Source of the DNA: Arthrobacter sp. Y81
GTDB lineage: Bacteria > Actinomycetota > Actinomycetes > Actinomycetales > Micrococcaceae
NCBI RefSeq assembly: GCF_002929335.1
Contig: NZ_PJIL01000007.1
Coordinates: forward strand, 1 to 64,000
Length of the DNA: 64,000 nt
Reading direction: 5' to 3'
The notes under the pieces were generated by a model. That model saw only the letters and a list, made by a program, of their open reading frames with translations. It had not been told where the DNA came from and made no database searches. The position numbers were made by a program, and so were the translations under genes. Shown here one piece after another: positions 1-10,795 of this stretch (its first letter is position 1; every line of letters begins with the position of its first letter).

Positions 1-40
1 CAAATCCAACCAATCCATATAAATAAATTGGTATCAACAA

Positions 41-67
41 ACTTGGCACACTATTGAGTTCTCAAAC
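41..67 (-). promoter_or_regulatory. rRNA operon leader motif (antitermination-type)
   Basis: On the minus strand this reads TTTGAGAACTCAATAGTGTG followed by CCAAG. From memory, this block is typical of the leader just upstream of 16S rRNA in Arthrobacter-type actinobacteria. The 40 bases beyond it to the window edge are AT-rich leader. The 16S gene itself is not in the window; that it lies immediately to the left on the minus strand is inference. Confidence 0.6.
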
Positions 68-132
68 AACAGACACACCCGGCACCACCACAACCAACAT
101 TCGGTCGCGGATCGCTCCGGAGCAACTTTCCA

Positions 133-161
133 AACTTACCCGCTTGCTTCACCCGAGTCAA
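133..161 (-). promoter_or_regulatory. rRNA operon promoter (proximal)
   Basis: The minus strand carries TTGACT (161-156), a 17-base spacer and TAAGTT (138-133). These are followed by GGAAAGTTGCTCCGGAGCGA, a stretch typical of the initiation region of actinobacterial rrn promoters. It points left toward the rRNA leader motif at 41-67. Confidence 0.6.
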
Positions 162-241
162 ATCGGCCAACCCGACTCACTTTGCCTGCGGCAATCTGTG
201 AAGTCTTTGCTGGCCAACTCCGGGGAGCAGCGCGGAAATAA

Positions 242-270
242 ACTCTACCACCACTTTTGCGAGGATACAA
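242..270 (-). promoter_or_regulatory. possible second rRNA operon promoter
   Basis: The minus strand has TTGTAT (270-265), a 17-base spacer and TAGAGT (247-242), about 110 bases upstream of the proximal promoter. Tandem promoters are common for rrn operons. This one is supported only by hexamer similarity. No other gene is visible in 1-293. Confidence 0.3.
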
Positions 271-291
271 AGCCGCCTCCGTCAGGGGCGC

Positions 292-324
292 AAAAAGCCC
301 GGGATCACAGGGATCCCGGGCTTT
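292..324 (-). terminator. terminator of the glgE-treS-glgB operon
   Basis: A 13-bp perfect stem (AAAGCCCGGGATC / GATCCCGGGCTTT) with a five-base loop is followed on the minus strand by a run of T. It lies 25 bases after the branching-enzyme stop codon and separates the glucan operon from the rRNA promoters. Confidence 0.9.
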
Positions 325-348
325 CAAGCGCGCTTCTTATGCCCGAGG

Positions 349-3300
349 TCAGCTGGCCGGCTTGAAGAAGGCGGCGCCCAGTGGAGGCAACGTCACGCTC
401 AGCGTCGCCGGCTGGCCGTCCTGGCCCTCCGCCGTAGCCGTGATGGCACCCTTGTTCAGGACACCCGAACCGCCATATGCGGAGTCGTCCGTGTTGAGGA
501 CCTCCTGCCACGCACCTGGTACCGGAACACCGAGGGTGTAGCCCTGGTGCGGGCCGCCGGAGAAGTTGATGGCGCACACCAGCGGATTGCCGTCGGTATC
601 CCAGCGGATGAACGACAGGACATTGCGGTCAGCGTCTCCTCCGTTGATCCATTGGAACCCGCCCGGCTCGTTGTCCCGTTCGTACAGCGCGGGAGTCGAC
701 GCGTAGAGCTCATTCAGTTCCTTGGTGAGCAGCTGGACACCCCGGTGCGCCGGAATTTCCGCCAGGTACCAGTCCAGGCCATGCTGTTCGGACCATTCAG
801 CCTCCTGGCCGAATTCAGTGCCCATGAAGATCAGCTGCTTGCCGGGGTGGGCCCACTGGTAAGCCAGGAAGGCGCGGAGGTTGGCCAGCTGCTGCCAGCG
901 GTCGCCGGGCATCTTCCGGAGCATGGAGCCCTTGCCGTGCACTACTTCGTCATGGCTGATGGGCAGAAGGAAGTTCTCAGTGAACGCGTAGACCATCGAG
1001 AAGGTGACGGTTCCGTGGTGCCACTTGCGGTTTACCGGGTCTTCGGATGCGTACTTGAGTGAGTCGTGCATCCAACCCATGTTCCATTTGAGTCCAAAGC
1101 CCAAGCCTCCGACGCTGGTCGGGGCGGTCACTCCGGGGAAGGCAGTGGATTCCTCCGCGATCATCACCGCGCCCGGGTGGGTCTTGTACACAGTGGCGTT
1201 GGCTTCCTGCAGGAAGGAGATCGCCTCAAGGTTTTCGCGGCCGCCGTACCTGTTGGGCTGCCACTGGCCTTCCTCACGCGAATAGTCGAGGTAAAGCATC
1301 GATGCCACGGCATCCACGCGAAGGCCGTCGATGTGGAACTCGTCCAGCCAGTAGAGCGCGTTGGACACCAGGAAGTTGCGGACTTCCGTGCGGCCGAAGT
1401 CAAAGATCAGCGTGCCCCAGTCCGGGTGCTCACCCAGGTTAGGGTCAGCGTGCTCGTACAGTGCCTCGCCGTCGAACTGGGCCAGGGCCCAGGCATCCTT
1501 GGGGAAGTGCGCCGGCACCCAGTCAAGCAGGACACCGATGCCCTCCTGGTGCAGCGCGTCCACGAGGAACCTGAATTCGTCCGGGTGGCCGAACCGGGAC
1601 GTGGGCGCGAAGTAGGACGTCACCTGGTAACCCCAGGAACCGCCGAAGGGGTGCTCTGCCACCGGCATGAACTCCACATGGGTGAAGCCAAGCCACTTGA
1701 CGTACTCCACCAACTCCTTGGCCAGTTCACGGTAGCCCAGTCCCAGACGCCAGGATCCCAGGTGGACCTCGTACACGCTCATGGGCGAGTTGTGCGGGTC
1801 CCGCTCGGCTCGGGCGGCCATCCACTCATCGTCCTTGAAGGCATAGGCCGACTCGACGACCCGCGACGCCGTGAGCGGCGGGACCTCCGTTCCGAATGCC
1901 AGGGGATCAGCTTTTTCCACCCAGTGGCCGGCTTTTGTCTTGATTTCAAACTTGTAGCACGCCCCTGCTAAAACACCCGGGATGAAGAGTTCCCAGACGC
2001 CGGACGAGCCCAGCGAGCGCATCGAGTTCTCCCGGCCGTCCCAGGCGTTGAAGTCACCCTTGACCCGGACGGCCTGTGCGTTCGGCGCCCACACGGCGAA
2101 TGAGACTCCGTCCACGTCGCCAAGGGAGGACTTGTAGTGCTGGACATGGGAGCCAAGCACTTCCCACAGCTTCTCGTGGCGGCCTTCGCCGATCAGGTGA
2201 AGGTCCACCTCCCCGACCGTCGGGAGGTAGTGGTAGGGATCGTCCATAGCCTGAGGGGGCAGGCCCTCGTAGGTGACTTCCAGCCGGTAGTCGGGAACGT
2301 GGCCCGGCTGGAGGGGGTCCAGCACCACTGCCCAGACACCGTTGGCCTCATGCGTCATGGGCACGGTGCCGGCTGCGGTCACAACCGACACAGCCGAGGC
2401 CAGGTGCTTGACGGTGCGGATGGTGACGTGGCCGTGGTCGTCAAAGTGCGCTCCCAGGATGGAGTGCGGGGCGTGATATTCGCCCGACGCCACCCGTGAA
2501 AGCGTCTCCGCGTCCACCTGAAGCGGCACACCGGGCCGGTCTGTACGTGCTGAGCCTGTCATTTTGTTACCTTCCGCTGCGGCTGCGGCTGATGCGCCGG
2601 AGCCTGTACTGCTGAGGAGACGTCGTGAGGCATTTACCGGAATGTCCAGCCATCCGGGCCTGTTCCGCAACTCATAGACAACTTCATACAAAGCCTTGTC
2701 CAGCCACAATGCCACAAACAAGGGCGAGCGGCGGTCAATGGTCCCTGGTGTAATTTCGCCGTAGCCCGCCAGGAACGCGTCGGCGCAGTCGTCCACCCAG
2801 GATTCGGGCACGCGGACCCCGGCCTGTTCGCGTTGGGCGGCACCGGCGGCGTAGTCGAAGGACCGCAGCATGCCGACGACGTCGCGTAACGGCACGTCGG
2901 GGAAGTTGCGTTCCGCGATGGGCCGCAGCGGTTCCCCTTCGAAGTCCAGGATGGCCCATCGTTCGGGCTCCCCCTGGTGCCCGGGCACCTGCAGGATCTG
3001 CCCCAGGTGGAGGTCACCGTGGATCCGCTGCAGCGCACCGGCATTGCTGCCTTCAAGCTGCTTGAGCAGGCCGGACAGGGCGTCGTCGTACGGCCCGACG
3101 GCGGGCCCTGCTTCCGTCCAGGACTGCAGGACCCGCTGCGCTACTCCGGGCGCGATGTCCTTACCCGGCGCGGATTCCGCGGCCAGGCCGAGGGCCTCGG
3201 CCAGCCGCCGGTGCACTGTAGCGGTGGCAACGCCCAGGGCATGGGCCTCGGACGTGAAGTCCGTGCCCGAACTTGCGGCATCAACCGCCAGCCGCCACGC

Positions 3301-4023
3301 GTCCCGCCCGCCGGCCAGGAACTCATGGGCGACGGCGAGTTCGCCTTCAGACGTGCGCGGACTATCTTCGGCGCCGTCCAGCGGGGCTTCCCACTCCCCC
3401 GTGACCCAGCCGAGGGTCGCCGGCACTTCCGAGGTCCTGGCCGTCGTCAGGGCTGCGCCGATTTCCACTTCCGGGTTCCGTCCTTCGGACAGCACGCGGA
3501 AGAATTTCACGATGGCCGCAGAGCCGCCGTCGTCCACTATCACCGAACTGTTTGACTGCTCGCTGGAGAGGACCTTTACGGTGCCGGTGGCCGTCGGCAG
3601 CCGGTAGTCGGAGGGCACCAGGTGGCCCACCGCGTTTCCTTCCGGCGAGGTGCCGCCGCCCCGGATCAGCTCCAGCCAGGCCGAGACAAACGCAGGGTCA
3701 TGGACGGCATCGTAGATCCAGCGGCGTCCCTGGGCGGAGTCCCCTCCTTCGCCAACCAGCGCAGCTTCCTTGCCCGGCAGGGGCTCGACCCGAAAGCTCA
3801 GCGGGACCTGCACGACGTCGGTCCGGCTGCCGCCGTCGGCCGTGGGATAGGTGACTGCCGCCAGGAACACCTCAAGGCCCACCTCGCCGCTGCTGTCGTC
3901 CATGCGCACACCGCCGACAGGCGACAACGTGAATTCACCCGTCTTGACGGGGAACCAGCGCTGGCGCGGTAGCCAGGCCCTGAGCAGCTCGGCCAGGGAG
4001 GGGTTGAGTGTGGATTGGGTCAT
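349..4023 (-). CDS. glgB: maltokinase-glycogen branching enzyme fusion
   Basis: This 1224-residue protein joins two GlgE-pathway enzymes. Residues 1-470 are a maltokinase (ATP + maltose to maltose-1-phosphate): an N-terminal cap starting [12 protein letters not shown], a kinase loop [10 protein letters not shown] at 335-344 and a metal-binding DFEGEP at 360-365. An Ala/Ser-rich linker (471-487) leads to a complete GH13 1,4-alpha-glucan branching enzyme (488-1224) with the nucleophile region [10 protein letters not shown] (Asp904), the acid motif AEEST near 957 and SHDEVVHGK (1023-1031). Both halves are close to the usual length of the free enzymes. The start lies one base after the treS stop, so the genes are translationally coupled. 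An internal ATG with a strong ribosome site at the junction (2560-2575) could also give free GlgB. Maltokinase fused to TreS is well known; fusion to GlgB is less so. Confidence 0.95.
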   Translation of the reverse strand: MTQSTLNPSLAELLRAWLPRQRWFPVKTGEFTLSPVGGVRMDDSSGEVGLEVFLAAVTYPTADGGSRTDVVQVPLSFRVEPLPGKEAALVGEGGDSAQGRRWIYDAVHDPAFVSAWLELIRGGGTSPEGNAVGHLVPSDYRLPTATGTVKVLSSEQSNSSVIVDDGGSAAIVKFFRVLSEGRNPEVEIGAALTTARTSEVPATLGWVTGEWEAPLDGAEDSPRTSEGELAVAHEFLAGGRDAWRLAVDAASSGTDFTSEAHALGVATATVHRRLAEALGLAAESAPGKDIAPGVAQRVLQSWTEAGPAVGPYDDALSGLLKQLEGSNAGALQRIHGDLHLGQILQVPGHQGEPERWAILDFEGEPLRPIAERNFPDVPLRDVVGMLRSFDYAAGAAQREQAGVRVPESWVDDCADAFLAGYGEITPGTIDRRSPLFVALWLDKALYEVVYELRNRPGWLDIPVNASRRLLSSTGSGASAAAAAEGNKMTGSARTDRPGVPLQVDAETLSRVASGEYHAPHSILGAHFDDHGHVTIRTVKHLASAVSVVTAAGTVPMTHEANGVWAVVLDPLQPGHVPDYRLEVTYEGLPPQAMDDPYHYLPTVGEVDLHLIGEGRHEKLWEVLGSHVQHYKSSLGDVDGVSFAVWAPNAQAVRVKGDFNAWDGRENSMRSLGSSGVWELFIPGVLAGACYKFEIKTKAGHWVEKADPLAFGTEVPPLTASRVVESAYAFKDDEWMAARAERDPHNSPMSVYEVHLGSWRLGLGYRELAKELVEYVKWLGFTHVEFMPVAEHPFGGSWGYQVTSYFAPTSRFGHPDEFRFLVDALHQEGIGVLLDWVPAHFPKDAWALAQFDGEALYEHADPNLGEHPDWGTLIFDFGRTEVRNFLVSNALYWLDEFHIDGLRVDAVASMLYLDYSREEGQWQPNRYGGRENLEAISFLQEANATVYKTHPGAVMIAEESTAFPGVTAPTSVGGLGFGLKWNMGWMHDSLKYASEDPVNRKWHHGTVTFSMVYAFTENFLLPISHDEVVHGKGSMLRKMPGDRWQQLANLRAFLAYQWAHPGKQLIFMGTEFGQEAEWSEQHGLDWYLAEIPAHRGVQLLTKELNELYASTPALYERDNEPGGFQWINGGDADRNVLSFIRWDTDGNPLVCAINFSGGPHQGYTLGVPVPGAWQEVLNTDDSAYGGSGVLNKGAITATAEGQDGQPATLSVTLPPLGAAFFKPAS
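2560..2575 (-). promoter_or_regulatory. internal ribosome site and ATG at the Mak/GlgB junction
   Basis: On the minus strand GGAAGG (2575-2570) sits seven bases before an in-frame ATG (2562-2560) that opens exactly where the branching-enzyme domain begins ([11 protein letters not shown]). This is a near-ideal Shine-Dalgarno spacing. It suggests that free GlgB is made besides the fusion, or is a relic of once-separate genes. Confidence 0.55.
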
Positions 4024-4024
4024 T

Positions 4025-5821
4025 TCAGCCTTCGATGGGCAAGATCGGGAGGGCCTGGGTGAACGGCGAGGCCGGGTTGGATGCGGCCGAGCGGATCCGC
4101 AGCCAGAAGAAATCGTGGCTGCCGAGGGTCAGCGTGAGCAGGCCGTCGTCGCCGATTGCCGGGAAGGGCTGGCCGCCGAAAACGTCCCGGAGGCCGCGGC
4201 CGGCAAACTGCGGAAGCCGCAACGTCGTGGCCACCGGGTGCTGGGAGAGGTTGAACGCGCACAGGATCGACTCGGCGTCCTCCCCTGCAGCGTTGTCGGC
4301 CGGGATCTCCCGCAGGTAGGCAAGGACGACGTCGTGGTCCGCTTCGACGTGTTTGAAGCCCCCAAGCCCGAAAGCGGGGTGGTTCCTCCTGACGCTGAGG
4401 ATCTGCCGGGTCCACCGCAGCAGCGAGCCGGAATGCGCGGCCTCTGCCTCCACATTGGCCATGCTGTAGTTGTAAACAAGCGACTGGATCACGGGCAGGT
4501 AGAGCTTGCCCGGGTCGGCATGGGAGAAGCCTGCGTTGCGGTCCGGGTTCCACTGCATGGGCGTGCGGACAGCATCCCGGTCCTCAAGCCAGATGTTGTC
4601 GCCCATACCGATTTCATCCCCGTAGTACAGGAAGGGGCTGCCGGGGAGCGAGAGCAACAGGGCGTTGATGAGCTCTATCTCGGCCCGGGAGTTATCCAGC
4701 AGCGGTGCCAGCCTGCGGCGGATGCCGATGTTGGCCCGCATGCGGGGGTCGGGCGCGTACCAGCCGAGCATGGCCGCGCGTTCGTCGGCCGTCACCATTT
4801 CCAGCGTGAGTTCATCGTGGTTCCGCAGGAACGTACCCCATTGGGCACCCTCGGGAATGTCCGGGGTGTCCTTCATCGTCTCGATGATGGGCGCCGCCTT
4901 CTGGTCCCGCAGGGCGTAATAGAGCCGCGGCATGATGGGGAAGTGGAAAGCCATGTGGCATTCGGGTTCCTCTTCGGTCCCGAAGTACTCCACTACTTCC
5001 ACCGGAGGCTGGTTGGCCTCGGCGATGATGACCCTGCCCGGGTAGTTGTCGTCCACCATCTTCCGCAGCTTGCGCAGGAAGTCGTGGGTGGCAGGCAGGT
5101 TCTCGCAGTTGGTGCCCTCCTCCTCAAACAGGTAGGGGATGGCGTCTGCGCGGAAGCCGTCAATTCCCTGATCCAGCCAGAACCGCACGACGTCGAACAG
5201 GGCGTCGATGACCTTCGGATTCTCGAAGTTCAGGTCCGGCTGGTGGCTGAAGAACCGGTGCCAGAAGAACTGCCGCCGGATGGGGTCGAACGTCCAGTTG
5301 GACTCCTCGGTGTCCACGAAGATGATGCGCGCATCCTGGTACTTCTCGTCCGTGTCGCTCCACACGTAGAAGTCGCCGAACGGTCCGTCCGGGTCCTTGC
5401 GGGACTCCTGGAACCATGGGTGCTGGTCCGAGGTGTGGTTCAGCGGCAGGTCAATGATCACCCTGACGCCACGCGCATGGGCCTCGGCCACCAGCCGCTT
5501 GAAGTCGCTGATGGTGCCGAACTCATCGAGCACGGAGTTGTAGTCCGAGATGTCGTAGCCGCCGTCACGGAGCGGGGACTGGAAGAACGGCGGCAGCCAG
5601 AGGCAGTCGACGCCCAGCCACTGCAGGTAGTCCAGCTTTTCGATGAGGCCGTGGAAGTCACCGGAGCCGTCACCGTTTCCGTCGGCAAAGCCGCGGACCA
5701 GGACCTCGTAGAACACCGCCTTGCGGTACCACAGGGGATCGTGCTGGAGGCCAGGGGCGTTGAGCTCGAATGTGCCTTTGGGCGTGAAGTGCTGGCTCGG
5801 GTTCTGCGGACTGAAACTCAC
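4025..5821 (-). CDS. treS: trehalose synthase (maltose alpha-D-glucosyltransferase)
   Basis: A GH13 enzyme interconverting trehalose and maltose in the cytoplasm; it supplies maltose to the maltokinase domain encoded next. I chose the GTG at 5821, giving 598 residues, the normal TreS length. That GTG overlaps the glgE stop as GTGA, and a longer frame would run 26 residues into glgE. Catalytic residues read from the sequence are the nucleophile Asp226 ([11 protein letters not shown]), the acid/base Glu268 (VIIAEAN) and Asp336 (FLRNHDELT). The sequence starting [18 protein letters not shown] is diagnostic of TreS. It is the middle gene of the glgE-treS-mak/glgB operon. Confidence 0.95.
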   Translation of the reverse strand: MSFSPQNPSQHFTPKGTFELNAPGLQHDPLWYRKAVFYEVLVRGFADGNGDGSGDFHGLIEKLDYLQWLGVDCLWLPPFFQSPLRDGGYDISDYNSVLDEFGTISDFKRLVAEAHARGVRVIIDLPLNHTSDQHPWFQESRKDPDGPFGDFYVWSDTDEKYQDARIIFVDTEESNWTFDPIRRQFFWHRFFSHQPDLNFENPKVIDALFDVVRFWLDQGIDGFRADAIPYLFEEEGTNCENLPATHDFLRKLRKMVDDNYPGRVIIAEANQPPVEVVEYFGTEEEPECHMAFHFPIMPRLYYALRDQKAAPIIETMKDTPDIPEGAQWGTFLRNHDELTLEMVTADERAAMLGWYAPDPRMRANIGIRRRLAPLLDNSRAEIELINALLLSLPGSPFLYYGDEIGMGDNIWLEDRDAVRTPMQWNPDRNAGFSHADPGKLYLPVIQSLVYNYSMANVEAEAAHSGSLLRWTRQILSVRRNHPAFGLGGFKHVEADHDVVLAYLREIPADNAAGEDAESILCAFNLSQHPVATTLRLPQFAGRGLRDVFGGQPFPAIGDDGLLTLTLGSHDFFWLRIRSAASNPASPFTQALPILPIEG

Positions 5822-7899
5822 GAATGCGACCTCCGGATATTCAGGATGTGGGCCGGTTCCAGGTGCGCGTCCAGGCGCACATAGTTGTATTCGCCCCACT
5901 CCCAGCTTTCGCCTGTGAGCAAATCATCCACGTGGAAGCCGCCGTTGTGCGTGACGTCCTCGGGGTCGAGTTCCAGTGCCGCGAGGTCCAGGGAAACGGT
6001 GCTCTCCCGGGTGCCGTGCGGATCGACGTTCACCACGATGATCAGCGTGTCCTTGCTTCCGTCCGAAAGCGTCTTGTGCTTCGAGTACACAATGGTGGCA
6101 TCGTCCGTGCTGTGGTGCAGCGTCAGGTTCTGCAGGTCCCCCAGCGCGGGGTGGGCATGGCGGATTTCGTTGAGCTTGGTCAGGTACGGGGCAAGGGTAC
6201 GGCCCGATTCCGCCGCTGCGTCCCAGTCCCGGGCCTTGTATTCGAACTTCTCGTTGTCGATGTACTCCTCTGCACCCGGCCGGGCCACATGCTCGTAGAG
6301 CTCGTATCCCGCGTAGACGCCCCACAGCGGACTGGCCGTCGCTGCGAGCGCAGCCCGGATCTTGAACGCGGCCGGCCCGCCGAACTGCAGGTACTCGGTG
6401 AGGATGTCCGGGGTGTTCACAAAGAAGTTCGGGCGGAAATACGCCGGCGACTTCTGGCTGACCTCGGTGAAGTACTCCTCGAGTTCAGTCTTGGTGTTCC
6501 GCCAGGTGAAGTACGTGTAGGACTGCTGGAAGCCTGCCCGTCCGAGCGCGTGCATCATGGCCGGGCGGGTGAAGGCCTCCGCCAGGAACACCACTTCGGG
6601 GTGCTTCTTGTTGACCTTGGCGATGAGCCATTCCCAGAACCAGACCGGCTTGGTGTGCGGGTTGTCCACCCGGAAGATCTTGACGCCGTGGCTCACCCAG
6701 AGCAGCACAACCCGGAGGATCTCCTTGGACAGCCCCTCGGGATCGTTGTCGAAGTTGAGCGGGAAGATGTCCTGGTACTTCTTCGGCGGGTTTTCGGCAT
6801 AGGCGATGCTGCCGTCCACCCGAGTGGTGAACCATTCGGGGTTGGACTCCACCCAGGGATGGTCCGGCGCAGCCTGCAGGGCCAGGTCCAGTGCCACCTC
6901 GAGGCCGAGTTCGCGGGCACGGGCTACGAACGCGTCGAAGTCCTCGAAGGTGCCGAGGTCCGGGTGGATGGCGTCGTGCCCGCCTTCCTTGGCTCCGATG
7001 GCCCACGGCGAACCGGGATCGTGCGGGCCTGCGATCAGCGTGTTGTTCGGGCCCTTGCGGTGCTGGATGCCGATCGGGTGGATGGGCGGCATGTAAATGA
7101 CGTCGAAGCCCATGCCCGCGACGGCGTCGAGCCTCTGGGCGGCCGTCCGGAACGTTCCCGACTGCCATTCGCCCGTTGTGTGGTTGCGGACGGCCCCTTC
7201 GGAACGTGGGAAGAACTCGTACCAAGCACCGCGGCCGGCCAGATCGCGTTCCACGAGCAGGGGGAAGCGCTCCGAGACGGTGACGTGTTCACGGATGGGC
7301 TGGCGTTCGACGACGTCCGTCACCTCGGGGCCGAACCCGGCAGCAAGGCGCTCCTCCGGGGACAGCGACGTGTCAGACAGAACCACGACGGCGGTCCGGA
7401 GCGTCCGCCGGTCGGAGGAGGGTCGGGCCGAATCCTCGGATGCTTCGGAGAGCAGCGCAGCGCCCTCGGCCAGCATCAGTTCGACGTCGATGCCCGCCTC
7501 AATCTTGACCTCTGCGTTGTGGTGCCAGGTACCGTACCGGTCATGCCAGGCTTCAATGGCGAATGACCAGTTGCCCGGGCCGGTGGGGGTGATGATGCCT
7601 TCCCACCGGTCGGTGCCCTTCCCACGGTCGCCGCGGGGCGGCGCCAGCCGGACTCGCTGGCGTTCCTTGCCCTTGGGATCAAACAGCACCGCGCTGACTC
7701 CGAGCTGGTCGTGCCCTTCGCGGAATGCCGTCGCGCCAACTACAAGGCCTTCACCGGGCAGCGCCTTGGCGGGAAACTTACCTCCGTCCACCACGGGCTG
7801 AACGGCAGTGATCGGGAAACGGCCAAAACGCAGGCCTTCCGTGATCAGGGCCTTAGGCTTTTTGCTGGATCCGGCACTGGTTCGCGTATTAGTCGTCAC
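5818..7899 (-). CDS. glgE: alpha-1,4-glucan:maltose-1-phosphate maltosyltransferase
   Basis: GlgE extends alpha-1,4-glucan using maltose-1-phosphate as donor, the polymerising step of the TreS-Mak-GlgE-GlgB route. The 693 residues match the family length. Visible features are the N-terminal beta domain with [20 protein letters not shown], the GH13 core with PPIHPIG (271-277), the nucleophile Asp412 in [11 protein letters not shown] and the acid Glu441 in [11 protein letters not shown]. The ATG start is followed by a short basic Thr/Ser-rich leader. It is first in its operon and divergent from glgP. Its stop overlaps the treS start by four bases. Confidence 0.95.
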   Translation of the reverse strand: MTTNTRTSAGSSKKPKALITEGLRFGRFPITAVQPVVDGGKFPAKALPGEGLVVGATAFREGHDQLGVSAVLFDPKGKERQRVRLAPPRGDRGKGTDRWEGIITPTGPGNWSFAIEAWHDRYGTWHHNAEVKIEAGIDVELMLAEGAALLSEASEDSARPSSDRRTLRTAVVVLSDTSLSPEERLAAGFGPEVTDVVERQPIREHVTVSERFPLLVERDLAGRGAWYEFFPRSEGAVRNHTTGEWQSGTFRTAAQRLDAVAGMGFDVIYMPPIHPIGIQHRKGPNNTLIAGPHDPGSPWAIGAKEGGHDAIHPDLGTFEDFDAFVARARELGLEVALDLALQAAPDHPWVESNPEWFTTRVDGSIAYAENPPKKYQDIFPLNFDNDPEGLSKEILRVVLLWVSHGVKIFRVDNPHTKPVWFWEWLIAKVNKKHPEVVFLAEAFTRPAMMHALGRAGFQQSYTYFTWRNTKTELEEYFTEVSQKSPAYFRPNFFVNTPDILTEYLQFGGPAAFKIRAALAATASPLWGVYAGYELYEHVARPGAEEYIDNEKFEYKARDWDAAAESGRTLAPYLTKLNEIRHAHPALGDLQNLTLHHSTDDATIVYSKHKTLSDGSKDTLIIVVNVDPHGTRESTVSLDLAALELDPEDVTHNGGFHVDDLLTGESWEWGEYNYVRLDAHLEPAHILNIRRSHS

Positions 7900-8030
7900 A
7901 AACTCGACGTTATCTAGAAATCGCCCGTTTTGCTAAGGGGACTTCCGTTTTTCTTAGAGCAATCCGTCATTTACCTAAAAGAAACCAAAACATGTTCCGA
8001 CGGCCCATCTTGTCGGTTAGTGTGACGCAG
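7900..8030. promoter_or_regulatory. divergent glgE / glgP promoter region
   Basis: These 131 bases lie between two divergent glucan genes and are AT-richer than their surroundings. On plus, TTCCGA (7995-8000), a 17-base gap and TAGTGT end about eight bases before the GTG at 8031, which would give a nearly leaderless glgP message. I could not settle a glgE promoter by eye. Confidence 0.3.
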
Positions 8031-10649
8031 GTGAAGGCTATCCGCAGATTTACCGTCCGAACCGTCCTACCGGAATCCATCCGGCCGCTGGCCCGGTTGG
8101 CCACCAACCTGCGGTGGTCGTGGCACCGGCCCACCAGGGAGCTTTTTGAGGGACTCAACCCCGCCATTTGGGACGACAGCGCGCACGATCCGGTAAGTTT
8201 CCTTGGCCTGGTGAGCAGGGAAGAGCTGCAGCGCCTCGCAGCGGACCAGGACGTCGTCCGCAGGGTCCAGGCCGCAGCCGAGGACCTGGACCGCTACCTC
8301 GAGCAGCCGCGCTGGTACCAGAGCCTGGGTGATGATGCCCCGTCCTGCATCGCCTACTTCTCACCGGAGTTCGGAATCACTGAAGTTTTGCCGCAGTATT
8401 CCGGCGGCCTGGGAATTTTGGCAGGCGACCACCTCAAGGCAGCATCGGACCTGGGGGTGCCGCTCATCGGCGTCGGCCTGCTTTATCAGGCCGGCTACTT
8501 CAAACAGTCCCTGTCCCGGGACGCCTGGCAGCAGGAAACGTACCCGGTCCTGGACCCGGACGGGCTCCCGCTGACGCTCCTCCGCGAGGACTCCCCCGAC
8601 GGCAACGGCAAACCCATCCAGATTTCGCTGCCGCTCCCCCACGGGCGCTGGCTGCTGGCGCACATCTGGCGTGCCGACGTCGGGCGTGTCCCCCTGCTGT
8701 TGCTGGACTCAAACGTTCCGGGCAACGACGACGCCGCCCGTGGCATCACAGACCGCCTGTACGGCGGCGGCGGTGACCACCGCCTCCAGCAGGAACTGCT
8801 GCTCGGGATGGGCGGCGTGAAGGCGCTGCGCGTCTACCAGCGCCTCACGGGCTGCGCGGCGCCGGAGGTCTTCCACACGAACGAGGGCCACGCCGGTTTC
8901 CTGGGCATTGAACGCATCCAGGAACTCATGTCCTCTGAGCGTCCGCTGACCTGGGAGGAAGCACTTGCGGCAGGGCGTGCCTCCACCGTGTTCACGACGC
9001 ACACTCCGGTGCCGGCGGGCATCGACCGTTTCGAGGTCTCGCAGATCCAGCACTTTTTCGAGGCCGGGCTGGCTCCCGACGTGCCGGTGTCCAGGATCCT
9101 GGACCTGGGGCGTGAAGACTTCGCGGACGGCAACCCGTCGGTCTTCAACATGGCCGTGATGGGCCTGCGGCTGGCACAGCGCGCCAACGGTGTGGCCAAG
9201 CTCCACGGCGTGGTGTCACGCGGAATGTTCTCGGCCCTGTGGCCGGGCTTCGACCATTCGGAAGTTCCCATCACCTCGGTGACCAACGGCGTGCACGTCC
9301 CAACGTGGGTGGACAGCCGCGTCTCCAAGCTGGCCCGGGACCAGTTCGGCGCCGAGGCGGAAGCCCTGGGCCGCTGGGACCTCGCCTACAACGTCAGTGA
9401 CGAGGACGTCTGGGCACTTCGCCGCGAGATGCGCGTCTCGCTCGTGGAGGACGTCCGCAAACGCCTTCGCGCAGCCTGGAAGAAACGCGGGGCCGCCGAC
9501 GCCGAGCTCGGCTGGACCGATTCCGTGCTGGACCCGGACATCCTCACCATCGGCTTCGCCCGGCGCGTGCCGACGTACAAGCGGCTTACCCTGATGCTCC
9601 GCGAACCTGCCCGGCTCAAGGCCCTGCTGCTGCACGAGACCCACCCCATCCAGCTGGTCATCGCAGGTAAGTCGCACCCGGCGGATGATGCAGGCAAGAA
9701 GATGATCCAGGACCTGGTCCGGTTCACCGACGATCCCGAGGTGCGCCACCGCATCGCGTTCCTGCCCAACTACGACATCGCCATGGCACGCACGCTTTTC
9801 CCCGGCTGCGACGTGTGGCTGAACAATCCGCTGCGGCCGCTGGAGGCGTGCGGCACGTCCGGGATGAAGGCGGCCATCAACGGCTCGCTGAACCTGTCGG
9901 TGCTGGACGGCTGGTGGGATGAGATGTATGACGGCGAAAACGGTTGGGCAATTCCCACCGCCAACAACAACGCCTCGCCCGAGGAACGCGACGACATCGA
10001 AGCCGCAGCCCTCTACGAACTGCTGGAAACTCAGGTGGCGCCCCGCTTCTACGGCCTCACTGTGTCCGACGCTGCCGGAGCAGCAGGGCCTTCGGAATCC
10101 GGAACACAGAAGGTGCCCACGCACTGGGTGTCCATGATCAAGCACACCATGGCGCACCTTGGCCCCGCAGTCTCCGCCGAGCGGATGCTCCAGGACTACG
10201 TGAACATCCTCTACCGTCCCGCCGCGGTTGCGGGGCGCCGGGCTGTCGCGGATTCCTTCTCCCAGTCCAAGGCTTTGGCAGCCTGGACGTCACGGATCCG
10301 TGCCTCCTGGGCCCAGATCCAGGTGGAACACGTCGATTCGGTTGGCGTCTCCGAGGACCCGCAGATCGGCGACACCCTGCAGGTGAACGCCTACATCGCG
10401 CTGCACGATCTCGATCCGGACGACGTCGCCGTCGAAGTTGCGTTCGGCCGCGCCGAGGAAAGCGACGAACTGGCCGATGTCACGGTGGCGGACCTGGTGC
10501 CCAAGGAAGACCTCGGCAAGGGACGCTTCCTCTTCAGCGGCTCGCTGCTGATCGACCGCTCCGGGTCCTTCGGCTACACCGTGCGGGTTCTGCCCAAGCA
10601 CTCTGCCCTCGCTTCGCGGGCTGAGCTGGGGCTCATCGTCAACGCCTAA
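8031..10649 (+). CDS. glgP: alpha-glucan (glycogen/maltodextrin) phosphorylase
   Basis: A GT35 phosphorylase releasing glucose-1-phosphate from alpha-glucan with a PLP cofactor. The PLP lysine is Lys613 in the signature EACGTSGMKAAINGSLNLS. The N-terminus KAIRRFTVRTVLPESIRPLA is that of the actinobacterial alpha-glucan phosphorylase group. I start at GTG 8031 (872 residues) because family similarity begins there. An in-frame ATG at 7992 would add 13 unconserved residues that overlap the likely promoter. No clear ribosome site precedes either start. It is divergent from glgE and supplies the degradative side of the pathway together with glgX. Confidence 0.92.
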   Translation: MKAIRRFTVRTVLPESIRPLARLATNLRWSWHRPTRELFEGLNPAIWDDSAHDPVSFLGLVSREELQRLAADQDVVRRVQAAAEDLDRYLEQPRWYQSLGDDAPSCIAYFSPEFGITEVLPQYSGGLGILAGDHLKAASDLGVPLIGVGLLYQAGYFKQSLSRDAWQQETYPVLDPDGLPLTLLREDSPDGNGKPIQISLPLPHGRWLLAHIWRADVGRVPLLLLDSNVPGNDDAARGITDRLYGGGGDHRLQQELLLGMGGVKALRVYQRLTGCAAPEVFHTNEGHAGFLGIERIQELMSSERPLTWEEALAAGRASTVFTTHTPVPAGIDRFEVSQIQHFFEAGLAPDVPVSRILDLGREDFADGNPSVFNMAVMGLRLAQRANGVAKLHGVVSRGMFSALWPGFDHSEVPITSVTNGVHVPTWVDSRVSKLARDQFGAEAEALGRWDLAYNVSDEDVWALRREMRVSLVEDVRKRLRAAWKKRGAADAELGWTDSVLDPDILTIGFARRVPTYKRLTLMLREPARLKALLLHETHPIQLVIAGKSHPADDAGKKMIQDLVRFTDDPEVRHRIAFLPNYDIAMARTLFPGCDVWLNNPLRPLEACGTSGMKAAINGSLNLSVLDGWWDEMYDGENGWAIPTANNNASPEERDDIEAAALYELLETQVAPRFYGLTVSDAAGAAGPSESGTQKVPTHWVSMIKHTMAHLGPAVSAERMLQDYVNILYRPAAVAGRRAVADSFSQSKALAAWTSRIRASWAQIQVEHVDSVGVSEDPQIGDTLQVNAYIALHDLDPDDVAVEVAFGRAEESDELADVTVADLVPKEDLGKGRFLFSGSLLIDRSGSFGYTVRVLPKHSALASRAELGLIVNA

Positions 10650-10670
10650 GCGTGCCTACGGTCACAACCG

Positions 10671-10709
10671 GCAACGTTCCCTCGCTCAGTGAGGGAACGT
10701 TGCGTTTTT
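10671..10709 (+). terminator. glgP terminator, built from repeat-core variants
   Basis: The stem GCAACGTTCCCTC / GAGGGAACGTTGC with a seven-base loop is followed by GTTTTTA. The right arm GTGAGGGAACGT (10689-10700) differs from the repeat core GTGAGAGAGCGT at two positions and is in phase with the three copies that follow. Confidence 0.85.
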
Positions 10710-10795
10710 AACGGCAAAAGTGCAAGAGCGTCGGTGCTTTCCGTGCGAAAAGTGCGAGAGGGTTGAGCTTTTGGCGGCAGGAAGTGAGAGAGCGT
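10689..10795 (+). repeat. phased 12-mer repeat array A (core GTGAGAGAGCGT)
   Basis: Four plus-orientation cores start at 10689 (hairpin arm), 10720, 10752 and 10784, that is, spaced 31, 32 and 32 bases. The last is a perfect GTGAGAGAGCGT; the others carry two or three changes. The roughly 20-base spacers differ, but the three preceding full cores 2-4 end in A-rich AAAA or GGAA. The array fills the gap between the convergent 3' ends of glgP and the barstar gene, ending four bases short of the barstar stop codon. Confidence 0.8.

Noticed and set aside
1..348. Small ORFs at the left edge (54-365 plus, 136-327 minus)
   Set aside because: They cross the rRNA promoter, leader motif and terminator, and their translations show no domain.
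349..4023. Sequencing-error fusion of maltokinase and GlgB
   Set aside because: Considered because the enzymes are often separate, but both domains are complete, in frame, and joined by a plausible Ala/Ser linker; no frameshift is needed to explain it.
3851..5884. 677-codon plus-strand frame opposite treS
   Set aside because: It is an antisense shadow of treS and the start of mak-glgB. Its translation shows no family features, while the minus strand encodes complete catalytic motifs.
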